Assembly (NCBI GenBank): GCA_034687125.1
Contig: JAQGBZ010000115.1
Location: 1 to 64,000 of the forward strand
Origin: Neelides folsomi
Taxonomy: Eukaryota; Arthropoda; Collembola; Neelipleona; Neelidae
Direction of reading: 5' to 3'
Length of the DNA: 64,000 nt
The number at the start of each line of letters is the position of its first letter. The stretch's first letter is position 1. The position numbers were made by a program, and so were the translations under genes. Below the pieces are notes generated by a model. That model saw only the letters and a list, made by a program, of their open reading frames with translations. It was not told the origin of the DNA and made no database searches. Below, in pieces: positions 1-11,172 of the stretch.

Positions 1-58
1 CCTTCATAATCATAGCATTTGGTTGCAAGAACTGTAGGAGCACTTGATGGTGCCGGTG
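1..58 (-). CDS. 3' part of an exon of an unidentified gene, cut by the window edge
   Basis: On the minus strand a plausible acceptor (TTTTAT then AG at 60-59) is followed by an open frame running off the window, rich in Pro, Ala, Ser and Thr and containing a CYDYE stretch. Too little is visible to identify it. It could equally be chance open sequence. Confidence 0.3.
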
Positions 59-186
59 CTATAAAATTAATAAAATACTTAAATAATCAACACGAAATTA
101 ATTGTTTTATTTTTTATTTTGTTTGATAGATGAAAAATTACAATTATGTAATGTTCGCAATTTTCTCAGTTTAATTTTATGGAAAA

Positions 187-3100
187 ATGACTTCAGGTAA
201 TTAAATACATACCCATTTACTTGTAGAATTATTTAAACAAATTAATAAATGACAATGATATATTGAATAATAAATGATTAATTCATTCCAAATTATGATA
301 GAGAGTGATTTCAATGGTGAATTCTCCGACAAATCAGACGAATTTTGCACATCAAAGGATTTTGAAAGTATGAAATGTTTAATACATTGCTTATCATTGT
401 GTTGGTAATTATTAATTATTCAATCATCAAAATATAACACATGAATTTATTATTAGATAGCATATTGAACAACCGCTATATTTCATCTGATGCTTCAGGA
501 AGTGATAGTGATGAATTTTATCAAAAAAGTAATTTTTATAAATCATTTGCTATATTTCATGTAAACACAAAAATTTTAAAATAACTAACAAATGACATAT
601 TTCTAGATTGTTTACACAGCACGCCTTTAAAATCCGATTTCAAACACCATAATCTTAAAGAATCGATTTTGCAAAATGACTCATCATTGAATTTTATTAT
701 TGATCATACTAAAAAGGGAGAAGAAATATCACCAATAATTGATAAATCAATAAAGTCATCTTCACCTTACAACAATGATTTGAGTCAATCTTATGTCGGA
801 GGTAACTAAATTTAATAATTTAACGAATGGTAGAATATTGAATATGTCAACAAATTGTTTTACATATTAATCAATTTCAGAATACACAGATACATTTAAC
901 ATCTCACGTGAAGAATATAATACAAGTTTTCAATCACCAATTCAAGAGAAACAAGGTTTATAAATTGACCAAATTAAAATTTTAATGATTAACATGATAA
1001 TAACAATTAATCTAAATAATAATAATTTATATTTTACAATCCAATATCTTTGAGTAATGAACTAAATTTAATCAAAATTATGTTTCCAGAAAATGACATT
1101 GTTGAAGAGGCTATTAGTTGCGATGATAAAGGTACTTAATATAATAATAAATTTTATTTTTAATTGACTAATATGTTTATTTATAAAATTATGATTAGCT
1201 AAAACTAATAAATATTATAGGATATCGGAATGTTTCGGATATTCCTAAGAATTTTCAAATTCAACTGGAGAGAAAAAAGTTTGAGGATTTATTCATTAAG
1301 TCGGATAACATAGATAAAAACACCGGAAGAATTCAAACAAAAGAAAGTTTGAAACCAATCTATACAGACATTTTTGCTGAACACTTTAACTTACAAAATC
1401 CTCAATCCGTTCTTATATTTAAAAAGAAGAAGATTCGAACTCCATCAGTATTGTTGAATGTTAAAGCTGTTTGCAAAAGAGCTGAATGTGAAGCAAAATT
1501 CTTTTTTAATGTTGATTACAATCAAAATGAAGAATTTATAAGCATATCAGTCAGGTAAATAAAATATCCTAATCTTTATGTATATATAACATTTATAAAC
1601 ACTTATTTAAATTAACGAAAAATGGATCTAAATGGTGTATATAATAAAATATATTTAAATTGACTTTAAAATTAATTATTAAATTGATCACTTTATTTAT
1701 AGAACTGAAGGTCGAATTAAACATGTGGAGGGAGAAATTTGCCATCGTCAATTAAAAGTTCAAAGAAGAAACGAAGCAAAGGACTTGCTGGTTTACCAAA
1801 AACCTTCTGCTGTCAGGAGAATTAAGTTTTCTATGACTAATGAGACTGAAATAAATAGCGGAAATTATAATTTTGTTAAAAATTTACGAGCTTTTCAGAC
1901 TGCTCGCAGTGAGGTTATAATTACATATATCGTATTTTTGAGTCAAATAAGTAATATAAACATTTTTAAATATAATTTAAAATGCTAGTCTTAAACATTT
2001 AGAAATTAGCAGAAAATGATTTGAGTCCAGACAAACTTGCTGATTTATATTTAACAAGAATAATGCTTCAAGGACAAATTCCATCTAAGAACCTCGATGG
2101 ATACATTCAAAGAATTGGATTAATCCCATTTTCAATTGATTTGTATTGTGAAAAGCAGTTTCAAATATTGAATACAGTTACATCCGTTCAAGCATCAAAA
2201 ACTCTGCCTGTAGTACTAATGATGGATGCAACTAAAGGATTGATGTCAGGTCTTCCGCCTCCTTTGGATTCAAATGAACCATATTACTACGCTATAATAA
2301 TAAAAAGTTTAAAACATGGAGAGCCACCTCTTCAAATATTTGAATTTCTAACAACCGACCAAACATTTGAATCAATCCATGATCATTTGCATCATTACTT
2401 TGAGAGGTAAGTATATGTTGTTTCAATAATTTTTCTAATACTAATATTTAATGAATTAATTATCGTTAAAAATATATTAAAATAATTATTTATTATAAAG
2501 TTATTTATGCAAAATTTAATCTTGAATTATTTATTTTAATTTGTTATAGATACAAGCGCTATTTCAACATTGCATCCAAATATTACGGGATTGACCGTAT
2601 TGAAATAGATTTTTCCAAAGTAAGAAATTTAATAAAATTTAGTCAATTCTAAAAATTATTATAATAAAATATTTTTTAATTGAACTTAATCAACCTTTTC
2701 ATAAAGGCTCTTCTTTCTTGAATTATTTATACTTTTGAAGGAATTTCAACATGCGAATATTTAAAAAGACTGTGGGATATTCAAACAAATGAAGAGTGCA
2801 ACAGGAACTTTTTTGAAGTTCATATTTGTCGTGTGCACATTTTGAGATTCTGCAGAAGAGCCGTGCATCGATTTCACCCAAAATCGAGAAATAAAACAAC
2901 AATCATAAAGCTCGTCGAAAAATGGTTGAATGCATTTTTGAACGCAAAAGATTTGAGAAGTATTGCAAGAAGGATAAAAGATATTTATACTTTAACGCCA
3001 TTTCAGTATTTTACAATTGATGTTCAAAACGTATTTGAAAGTCTTGATCACCCAACAAAGAGAAATTGTAATAAAAATATAATCTACTCTCGTTAGAAAG

Positions 3101-5102
3101 TTAGCTCTTGAGATCCCCCCTTTTAGAACAATATTTAGATAACCGTAATTTAAATCTATCCCAATTAAAACTAATGTTAAGCTAAATGCTGTTCTAAAAG
3201 CGGGAACTCAAGAGCTAACTTTCTAACGAGAGTATGTTATAATTTAATTTAATAAATTTTATATATATTATTAGTAATAAAAGGTAAAAAATGAATTAAT
3301 TAATTTTGTTTTAATTTTTAAAGGTGAGGTACCATGGATTGATTTGAATCTTAATGTCGCTGCTACTAATAAGCAATTTTTTTTACGTTCACCTTATGGT
3401 TATTTCAGTTCCGAAATGTTGAAAGCAATTGTGACTGAAAACAAAAAGATGGTGGAACTCGCTATTGGGAATAATGTTTTCAATTCGAATATTTATTACA
3501 ACCCAAATTTTGCAGAGTATTTAAAAATACATGTCTTCCCATATGCAGTTTTGCTTACCAAATCTGTGTTTGACCTTTTAAATCATCCAATCAACGAAGA
3601 CACAACAAACGATATTGGTAAACATAAAAAATTTAATAATATAACTATTTTTAAAATAATTTTTTATTAATTATTAGAGAATTTCAATAAAATATACAAA
3701 CGGGATTTAAATGAGAATTGCCCAAATTTACCTCCAGGCAGATTTGTAAGAAGGCAAGCGAAATGGCTCCTTGGTAATTTAAATTAATTAATCCTAGCAT
3801 TAACATTTTGCACTATTGTGAACTGTGTATTAAATAGAAGAATAATCTTCATAATTTTACTCATAATTAAAATGATTAGACTTTTGTGAGTTTACAATGG
3901 AACATATTAGTGGGATACTAAATCAAAGCCAATTATTATTAAATAATGTCATTTAATATATATTTCATTATAAAATTTTAAACGCGGAATTGCGCAGTAC
4001 GAAGGAAATTTATCTCAAAAAGGAACAAAGAGAAAAGCAGGTATTAAAGTTTTTAAATTATTACATTTAAATTATTTTTATATTTAAATATTTAAAAGAT
4101 TTTTGTTATTAATTTAATAATAAATATAAATTTAATAAACATCTTTTATAATAATATAAAATATCGTTATTTTATTTAGAAATTTTGCGAGGTAGTCCAG
4201 AATCACAAAAAGAAGTATTCAAGAGCAAAAGGAAAAAAATGGAGTTTTCACAACCTGCCTCAGACTGCAGCAAATTAACTTTGATTCCTAGAGGTGGAAA
4301 AACGTTTATCGATGAAGATTCCAGAAAGGTTGAAATCATTTTCACAAACACTTGCAACATTGACGCGACAATGAACTTACTTTACGGAATGTTCAAATTA
4401 AATTCAATTGCACTCAATAGTTTTCAAAATTTTGCAAACAATTACGATGTTGCTGCTTCCAATCTTTTTGAAAATTTCGACCAAATTGACAGTAAAAATT
4501 TTTCACAAGCAAAATTGCTTTGGCTTAAAAATTTAATCAAAGGGAAAATTTCGAATATCACAAATTGTTGGAATGACACAGAGACTAGTGGTCTAGCTCC
4601 ATTTGGCCATTGGAACCGTTTTATTAAACGCCGTCAATGTCAAAATCAGGAATGCGCTTATTTCAATCATGAAATGGCAAAGGAAATTATTTCCACAGAC
4701 ATGATATTAAACAAATCGCCCAATGAATTTATTTTCAAAATTAATAACTTCACAATTGGCAATCATTGCAAAAAGTGTGGAAGCAAAGTAAACATTTCAT
4801 ATGAATTTGTAAATGAACCACTTCCAAATATTCTATTTTACAATGTAAATGGGTGTTATCCTCAGGCAAATAGTTTTGTGTCCGATACTGAACTATCCCT
4901 GACTCAAATGTTCAAAGGGACACAGTATAATGTGTTTGGTTATACAGTGTATTCTTTGAATTCCCAGCATATTTATGCCGTTATTTACTACGACCAGAAG
5001 AAATTCCGTTTTGATGGTTTTAATTCAAAACCTGTGATTCACACTCAAACAGGAGCGAAAAGTTCAATTGACTCCGTTTGGCTAATTAAATCAAGTAATT
5101 AA
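187..5102 (+). CDS. MULE-type transposase gene with C-terminal USP-like cysteine protease domain (one in-frame TGA)
   Basis: Exons I can join by phase: 187-196, 302-367, 457-528, 607-801, 881-955, 1090-1131, 1221-1554, 1703-1913, 2003-2406, 2550-2619, 2707-3067, 3324-3617, 3678-3773, an unresolved exon near 3990-4039, and 4180-5102. The first six introns are all phase 1. The N-terminal third is acidic and low-complexity. A Cys/His zinc-binding region (CKRAEC, later CHRQ) precedes a DDE core: VVLMMDATKG for the first Asp, IEIDFSKALLS for the second, then CRVH. This order fits Mutator-like transposases, perhaps the NOF/foldback branch. The last exon reads as a cysteine protease of USP order: NTCNIDATMNLL (Cys box), CxxC pairs (QNQEC, HCKKC), and HIYAVIYYDQKKFRFDGF (His box). 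An in-frame TGA lies at 2719-2721, and one junction after 3773 is out of phase. Clean splicing suggests a host-type gene; the stop suggests decay or error. Family calls come from motifs only. Confidence 0.6.
3087..3232. mobile_element. MITE with about 50-bp terminal inverted repeats and TA flanks
   Basis: The ends are near-perfect inverted repeats. The left arm begins CTCTCGTTAGAAAGTTAGCT and the right arm is its reverse complement, with about 50 bp matching apart from a few changes. TA flanks both ends (3085-3086 and 3233-3234), as Tc1/mariner-type target duplications do. It has no coding capacity. It sits wholly inside the intron 3068-3323 of the transposase gene, so it post-dates that intron. 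A Tc1/mariner-type origin is inferred from the TA flanks. Confidence 0.8.
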
Positions 5103-7081
5103 ACTCGCTATTTTTGTACAAATTTATTCTAAGATCTAAATATCCTTTAAATGTACCTATATTACCTATATGTATTATATACTTATGTATTCTAGTTTAT
5201 AATTAAATCAACTTTTTTAATTTAACTCATTAAATAAAATATCATCATATAGTAGACAATAATTGTATAAATAGGTAATAAATTTTCAAATATTAATTGA
5301 TTCAATTACCTAATTAGAATAAAGGTTTTCGATTATTATCATATAATTATTATATATTTATATATATGTCAATTTTTGTAATTGAATAAATCATTTTTTT
5401 ACATTTTGAATAATATATAAAAACAAGTATTAGTTATTTACTATCAAAGTAATTTTGTACCATTGAAATTGATTGTGAATATGAGTAAATTTTAGATAAT
5501 GAACTAGAGAGATTTGTGCAAAAATAAAGGTGACAGTTTCAATTTATTCAATTAATTTTGATTTCATATCTTGATTTCTGATCATATGTTTTTCATATTT
5601 TGCCACCCAATGGCGTTTGTGGTTAAAAATAAGCGAAGGCGGCTTAATTGCATATTTTGTATGGTATATAATGCATTGGGAGGCTGAGGCGTTTAAGATG
5701 CAGGTTCTAGGTTGTAGGCGGCCGTAGGATGGCGGATAGAATGCGTGGATGCGCGGCGGCTGTTTTGTATGTAACATAGGAAATGTAATGTTACGGGCGG
5801 ATCGGGTGCTAACTTGCGTGGGCGCGAGGAGGCTAAATTGTAGGCGGCGGGGTGCTATTTTGTAGCTGCCTGAAAAACAATAGTTATATTGACGCTTTCC
5901 TAATTTGTAATGTTGTAACCTTTTTATTTAAAATTGGTGAATCATAAAACTTAATAATAAATAAAAATGAGGGAATGAAATGATCTCAAAATGATCCAAC
6001 AATTCTAAATAAATTGACTTTTCTATCTTTTCCTATCTTGTAATGTGGAAATGTGTGTTTTTAATTCAATTGCGCTATTATTACATTTGACATTAAAAAT
6101 TCATCATCTACAGTGGCGTCAGTCAAAGGCAAACCGATTTGAATTATTTTATTAATTCAAACAATAATTTAAACTATGAAATCATTTATTTTGAACATTT
6201 TCAATCATCCAAATCACTTAAAATTGATAGGAATGAATAATTTAAGTCCATTACTCCATAAAGATTGAAGGCTATCACAATCAACATGACGTGGATTTGC
6301 ATTAAATTGCTTGTTTACATTATATATGATGAAATTACCTATCTAATTGCATGTTTATGTATAGTATCTGTATTTGTATTTGTAAGAGGAAAAGTAAATA
6401 CAGGTAGTCTGTACATGGTCTTAAAATGTTTTATAGAGATTCTTCTTTTACTTATTTATAAAGAAATCAATCCCCAAATAATATGCAATCAACTTGGTAG
6501 TTTTATTAAACGAGGGATTAGTCATTTCGATTATTTAATACATGCATGTTGATTTCAATTCAACAATGACTCATTTATCGAATCAGAATGTGAATTTGTT
6601 CTGTGAATCTGTGAACAAAGATAGCTAAATATGAAATCTGGTAATTCCAAAATTCAATAAATTCTCCAATTTTCAATGGTTTGGAAAATGGCAATGATCA
6701 ATTCATGTAAAACTGCAACGTATATCTTTATTAAATAATTCAATCTCCAATTATTTGTAAGTAGAGCCTTGCCGTTTAATTGACATTTTAAGTGATTTAC
6801 AATAATGATCAAATTCGATTTTATGTTGAGATTGAGATTAAATGTTTATAGTTTATCTTGCTCTTATCAAATGCACTGTGTGTTATACTAAAATATTCTG
6901 TCCCCTTTATTTACATATACTTCGTTAACAGGTCGTTTTTATCAAATGGTTCGAGCGAATAGCATAATGGGAAGATTGTAGGTCTGACATCCAGCAAATT
7001 CCAAGTATATATAAGGATGTCTCTTTGATTTGCAAATAGGAATTCAGAGTAGACAGAATAAATCAAATAAGGCCTAAATAA
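5103..7081. other. Gene-free stretch holding a G-rich degenerate repeat patch (5630-5875)
   Basis: Most of this stretch is AT-rich and shows no convincing gene. Short open frames such as the hydrophobic one at 6265-6552 lack an ATG or splice support. The exception is 5630-5875, which is strongly G-rich on the plus strand in an otherwise AT-rich region. It repeats a loose unit (GGCGGC, then T/A-rich, then TTGTA or TTTTGTATG) about five times, with variants such as AGGCGGCTTAATTGC and GAGGCTAAATTGTAGGCGGC. It looks like a decayed minisatellite. Confidence 0.5.
7006..7015 (+). promoter_or_regulatory. TATA box of the Kazal inhibitor gene
   Basis: TATATATAAG lies about 30 bp before an initiator-like TTCAGAGT near 7041 and about 70 bp before the start codon at 7082. 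The spacing fits a focused, tissue-regulated promoter. No transcript data support it. Confidence 0.5.
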
Positions 7082-8096
7082 ATGTTCAAAATCATAATGT
7101 TCAAAATTGTATTTTACTTCTTTATTATTTTCCAATTTGTGGGAAACTCTATTCAAGAAGAAAATATCAACTTAGAAAATAATAAATTGGATACAAATAC
7201 ACAGGATAAAACTAATAATAAAGAGAATAAAAATGTTCAAGTGAATTGCAAATGTCCTACAATTTTTGCACCTGTCTGTGGGTGAGTTTTTAATTTTTAT
7301 AATATTATTTTTAATTTAATTAAACAATTTGGATGTAAATAGTAAATACACATCCTGTATCTACAAAAATATGTAGTTTTGACATTCTATTTTTTGTTTT
7401 TTATTAATTTTTAGATCTGATGGTAAAACTTACCACAATCGATGCTTTCTGAAATGCCTTGCGAAGCACAGACTTCAATATTCCGAAGAATGTAATAAAA
7501 TGTTAAATGTTTATTTGCAAAATAACACAATTTAGCGATATTTTCACCTTCTACGTTACTAAAATATACAATTTGAACGTATGAATAAAATTGAATTTTA
7601 TTTAAAGGTGAATATTTGACAGTTGTTAAATTGGACGCTTGTGATACTCTTGAAACTCATCGATTTAAACGTCACGACGCTTGTGCGTGCTCAAGTCGTG
7701 AGGATTCTGTTTGCGGGTAATTTCAAATTTTGTTAAATCAATCGTTCAATAAAATATTGTTTGTTTAAAACAATTCTAAAATAAGTATAGTATAATATTC
7801 AGAATAATCACTAATTTATATCAAATCATTATTTCAACAGTTCAAATAATGTGACTTATTACAACGCTTGTTATTTAAATTGCGCAATTGAATATGAAAG
7901 ATTAAAATATGGTAAGACAATAAAGATGCATATTATATCAAATGTTTTTAATTACTTTGTACATAATTTCTAAACTCAAGCAGAGTAATTAAAATATATA
8001 TAATATTTGAAATGAATAATTATGTTTTTTACTATTATAGGTAACACAGACTTACGAATCAAATATTTTGGAAAATGCCAATTTATGGCAGGATAA
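7082..8096 (+). CDS. Secreted two-domain Kazal-type serine protease inhibitor
   Basis: Exons 7082-7281, 7415-7491, 7608-7716, 7841-7911 and 8041-8096 join in phase to 170 codons plus stop. The first 25 residues form a signal peptide (hydrophobic FYFFIIFQFVG), followed by an Asn/Lys-rich linker to about residue 57. Kazal domain 1 shows NCKCPTIFAPVCG then SDGKTYHNRC and a closing EEC. Domain 2 shows DACACSSREDSVCG then SNNVTYYNAC and a closing GKC. Each domain is split by an intron just after the CG of the VCG motif, a common Kazal gene architecture. The P1 residues cannot be assigned safely because the segment between Cys2 and Cys3 varies. Expected role: secreted, blocking trypsin- or subtilisin-type proteases in gut, haemolymph or venom/saliva. 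An in-frame ATG at 7097 is an alternative start. Confidence 0.85.
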
Positions 8097-8564
8097 ATCA
8101 TATTTTATTGTTCATTTTTATTAAAAAAATGAACACTAGTATAAAAATTGAAAACAATGTTAATAAATCTAATTCAGGATCTGCTATATTTAAGAATAAA
8201 GTATATATTATATGATTACTTGCTTTAAAATCATTTATTCATATTCTACTTATATTTCATAAATAGGTAGGTATAATAAAGTTAAAATTCTAATAAATAG
8301 ATATTATTATAGATAATGCTTAATAATATTACCTATATAGGTAGTATTTATATACCTTATATGAAATTTTACAAATCATATAAATTCATCAACTATCCTT
8401 AGTTTGTAATATTAATGTTAAAAAGTGTAAAAATTGGAGTTAGGTTAGGTTAGGTTCAATCCACTTACGAAGATTGGGACAAACATTGAAAATTTAAAAC
8501 TCGAATTTTCTTTAACTTAAAATATCTAAAAAGTTATCTCCTTTTGTATCCATTTTGTGTGTGG
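8097..8564. other. Intergenic AT-rich sequence with three TTAGG repeats at 8440-8456
   Basis: It holds the 3' end of the Kazal gene and AT-rich filler. At 8440-8456 there are three head-to-tail TTAGG units, the arthropod telomere word, inside non-telomeric sequence. Confidence 0.5.
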
Positions 8565-8938
8565 ATGGGTGGAAAATGGACCGAGGTCAAGAAAATGAGA
8601 ATTAAACTGGAGTTCAATAAAAACATACTTTCCGATCCAAAATACAATATAATTTGGAACAAAGGATATCTGGAAAATCATCTCGGTCTTGATAGTTTGG
8701 ATCAACTTAATGATGAAAACGGAAATTTCACTCCAAGAGAAATCAAACTCTCGATTTGGTTGGGATTTTAGGAGGAGACATTAAGTTCGGTTCCCCCAAA
8801 ATAGACATTATTACTATTGATTGGCTGAGTCCTGTTGAACATCGGGAACAGTTCCTTTCATGGATAAATATAACGTTTCCTAAACACACTAACTTCAATA
8901 AGTTCTTCGAAGAGTATAAAAAATTGTACAAACGTTAA
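8565..8938 (+). pseudogene. Orphan open frame of about 125 residues broken by one frameshift
   Basis: From ATG 8565 the frame reads a hydrophilic protein (KWTEVKKMRIKLEFN, then FTPREIKLSIWLGF) and stops at 8769. A second frame overlaps from 8756 (GGDIKFGSPKIDIITIDWLS) and ends at 8938 with KKLYKR. Adding one T to the T4 run at 8766-8769 would join the two smoothly as IWLGF-LGGD. That suggests one coding region with a one-base deletion, either a pseudogene or a homopolymer error. I do not recognise the family. There is no signal peptide and no upstream exon that I can support. Confidence 0.35.
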
Positions 8939-9162
8939 ATCTAATATTGTATCTTCTCCATTTTGGATTTCTTTGTAAAATTGCGACAAACTAAATAGCG
9001 AATAAAAACTAAAACTAAAAATAATTAATGATTTGTTCACTATGTAATTATGATCTAAAAAATAGAGATATTTAATTGTACTAGAATTTTGTTGAAATAA
9101 ACATAGGACTAATGGACAAGTTTTAATTAAGATCAGTAATTAATTTTTTACTCTGATTTAAA

Positions 9163-9826
9163 ATGCTGGCGATTGGATTGAAGGCTTTTCAACATTTAGT
9201 GAGATTCATTTTACAAAATAATTTTTTAAAACCATGCGATTTCCATTTTAATTAATTTTAATCCTTAATTTTGGCAGTTTCGAGAAGCCGAATATATCTG
9301 CATTAGAGGATTCGTCCTTTTTTTCGTAACCATCTTTGTTTCAGCCTTTGATGTGGATTTGTTTCAAATTGCCTTCATAATCATTGTCTATCTCTTTTAC
9401 GTCATTGATGACAAATTGGGAAAAAGGAAAACGAGCGATTTGACTCATTCGCATCATTTGGTAAGTTTAAAATTATTATAATCAATTAATGTTATCTAAA
9501 CGGTATATTAATGTAATTAATTATTAATGATATAATAATTGACAATTGAGTTTAAGTAACATAAATTTTTTAATTTAATGTAGGCTGTATTTTTAATCAA
9601 TTTGGTGGCTTGGGTTCTTTTCTCCTTCATTTATTACGTGGCGTTACCTGAAATTGTCCGAATTCAATTTCGTGAGTTGTCTCTTGCCCGGAATGGAGTT
9701 GGATGGGGAATTTTGCTCGTTGCGTTTGGATATCTCATCTGCGTCACGCTCTGTTCAATGGCCGAAACTGTTACGAGTCTCACAAGCACGGTGGCTTTTT
9801 ATGTATTCGGAAAAGACTGTTTGTAA
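9163..9826 (+). CDS. Small four-helix membrane protein, family unknown
   Basis: Exons 9163-9198, 9278-9460 and 9584-9826 join in phase 0 to a 153-residue protein. Four hydrophobic segments are visible: GFVLFFVTIFVSAF, IAFIIIVYLFYVI, FLINLVAWVLFSFIYYVAL and GILLVAFGYLICVTLCSM. A basic cytosolic loop (KLGKRKTSDLTHSH) lies between helices 2 and 3. There is no cleavable signal and no pore or enzyme motif. The topology resembles small MARVEL-like or tetraspan proteins, but no signature residue confirms this. Splice sites are canonical (GTGAGA, GTAAGT). Confidence 0.6.
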
Positions 9827-9833
9827 ATGATTA

Positions 9834-10362
9834 TTAAAGTTCACCCAAAGAGATTGATGGAATTCCTAAATGCTTTTGATGAATAGTTGTTAAAAAATTG
9901 TTTAATTGTTTAATTGGAATTTCCATTTGTTTCTCTCTTAATTGTTCGATAATCTTTGGTAATCTTCGATAATCTTTTGTAACCCCACTTTTATACAAAT
10001 CAGTTATTGTATCTTTTATTGATAATGGGATTCCAATATTAAATTTTTCTTCATGCAAATAATCTCCAGTAGATTTGAACATTGTAACTTCCTGTGAGTC
10101 ATTTTTCAACAATAATTTCAATTTGCAAATACATTTTCGTGAATAAAGAATAGTGCCATTTGGCGATTTGTTTCTAACGTAATATCTCCATTGTTTAGCT
10201 TCTGTAACAAAATTTTTAGCAATTTGAGCATTCTCAAATGTTTGTAATTCAATCCACTCGTAATCAATTCGAATTCTTTTTTTTGCCCTTATTCAATGTC
10301 ACATTGTCAAAGTCTTCATTTTCTTCACTATCACTCGCATAATCAGCTAATTGTGATGACAT
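9834..10362 (-). mobile_element. 5' fragment of a MULE transposase (zinc-finger end only)
   Basis: On the minus strand a frame starts at ATG 10362 (MSSQLADYASDSEENEDF). After a one-base slip in a T8/A8 run at 10277-10284 it continues as YEWIELQTF, then WRYYVRNKS, then CICKLKLLLK, then DYLHEEKFN, ending at 9834. This pattern (tryptophan/tyrosine strand, CxC-like pair, H at the end, then a TDLYKSG region) is the FLYWCH-like N-terminal DNA-binding part common in animal MULE transposases. The catalytic DDE part is absent, so this is a truncated, non-autonomous relic. It is a different copy from the transposase gene at 187-5102. Confidence 0.55.
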
Positions 10363-10538
10363 TTCGTTAATCAACAATAATAGTAAATATGTATTTGAGT
10401 GGAGATATTAGGTTTGAATGAGCGTCACATCAAAACATCACAATTATAACGCCTTTTTCTATATTTATTTACAATAAAAATAGAAAAAGGTCTAAAATTT
10501 TAAATGTTTACTAATATGTATCTAGTTGACAAATAATA

Positions 10539-10627
10539 TTCTATAATGATAAAATGTTTTGAATATTCTATAATGATAAAATGTTTTGAATATTCTATAA
10601 TGATAAAATGTTTTGAATATTCTATAG
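10539..10627. repeat. 27-bp minisatellite, three copies plus a partial fourth
   Basis: The unit starts TTCTATAATGATAAAATGTT and is 27 bp long. Three copies at 10539-10619 are identical, and a fourth is truncated. It lies between the MULE fragment and a second, longer-period repeat. Confidence 0.85.
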
Positions 10628-10639
10628 TATATAATAGGC

Positions 10640-10880
10640 ATTATGTTATTCCATAGGCAAAGTATGTATTCTTAAACAAGATTAATATTTGATAGGTCGA
10701 ATTAATATTCTTATAGGTAAGTAAGAATCCTTATACACAATTAATATATGATAGGCAAATTTAATATTTTTATTGGCAAGTAAGTTTCCTTGTACTTGAT
10801 TAATACATGATAGGCAAAATTAATACTCTTATAGGCAAGTAAGGATTTTTAATACAAAGTTAGTTTAATTATAGGTGCAA
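10640..10880. repeat. Roughly 59-bp imperfect tandem repeat, about four units
   Basis: Successive units share the skeleton ATAGGCAAGTAAG, then CTTATAC, then ATTAATAT, then GATAGGCAAATTAAT, then TTATAGG, with 10-25 percent differences between copies. Together with the 27-bp repeat and a short palindrome at 10452-10490 this could be the subterminal repeat zone of the adjacent MULE relic. That link is inferred. Confidence 0.65.
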
Positions 10881-11172
10881 CTAAATATAAGCCATTATTA
10901 AATAATTATATAACCAATTGAAAATATCACTCTTTATTAATTTCATTAATTCGTAATTAACACTGTTAAAATTATTTTAGAAAATTTTAAAAATTGAATA
11001 AATTCTTAGATTTAAATTAGATTTTTTTGTCGTTGCTTGAGCGGATTAGTAAAGACCTCTATGGATTAATAAAGAATTTTGTACTAATGAACAAAAATTT
11101 ACAATTTTGAAAGGTTCACATCAATTTTATTTTCCTTTAATCTTTTAATGGCATTTTAAGTTTTCTCAATGT
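10881..11172. other. AT-rich intergenic sequence
   Basis: No gene or repeat seen. It contains the probable 3' end region of the minus-strand SPEF2-like gene. Confidence 0.4.

Noticed and set aside
6265-6552. Hydrophobic 95-codon open frame
   Set aside because: Starts on TTG, has no in-frame ATG with context, no splice support, and looks like AT-rich chance coding.
10452-10490. CCTTTTTCTAT palindrome as a transcription terminator
   Set aside because: Rho-independent terminators are not relevant in a nuclear arthropod gene; kept only as possible transposon-end structure.
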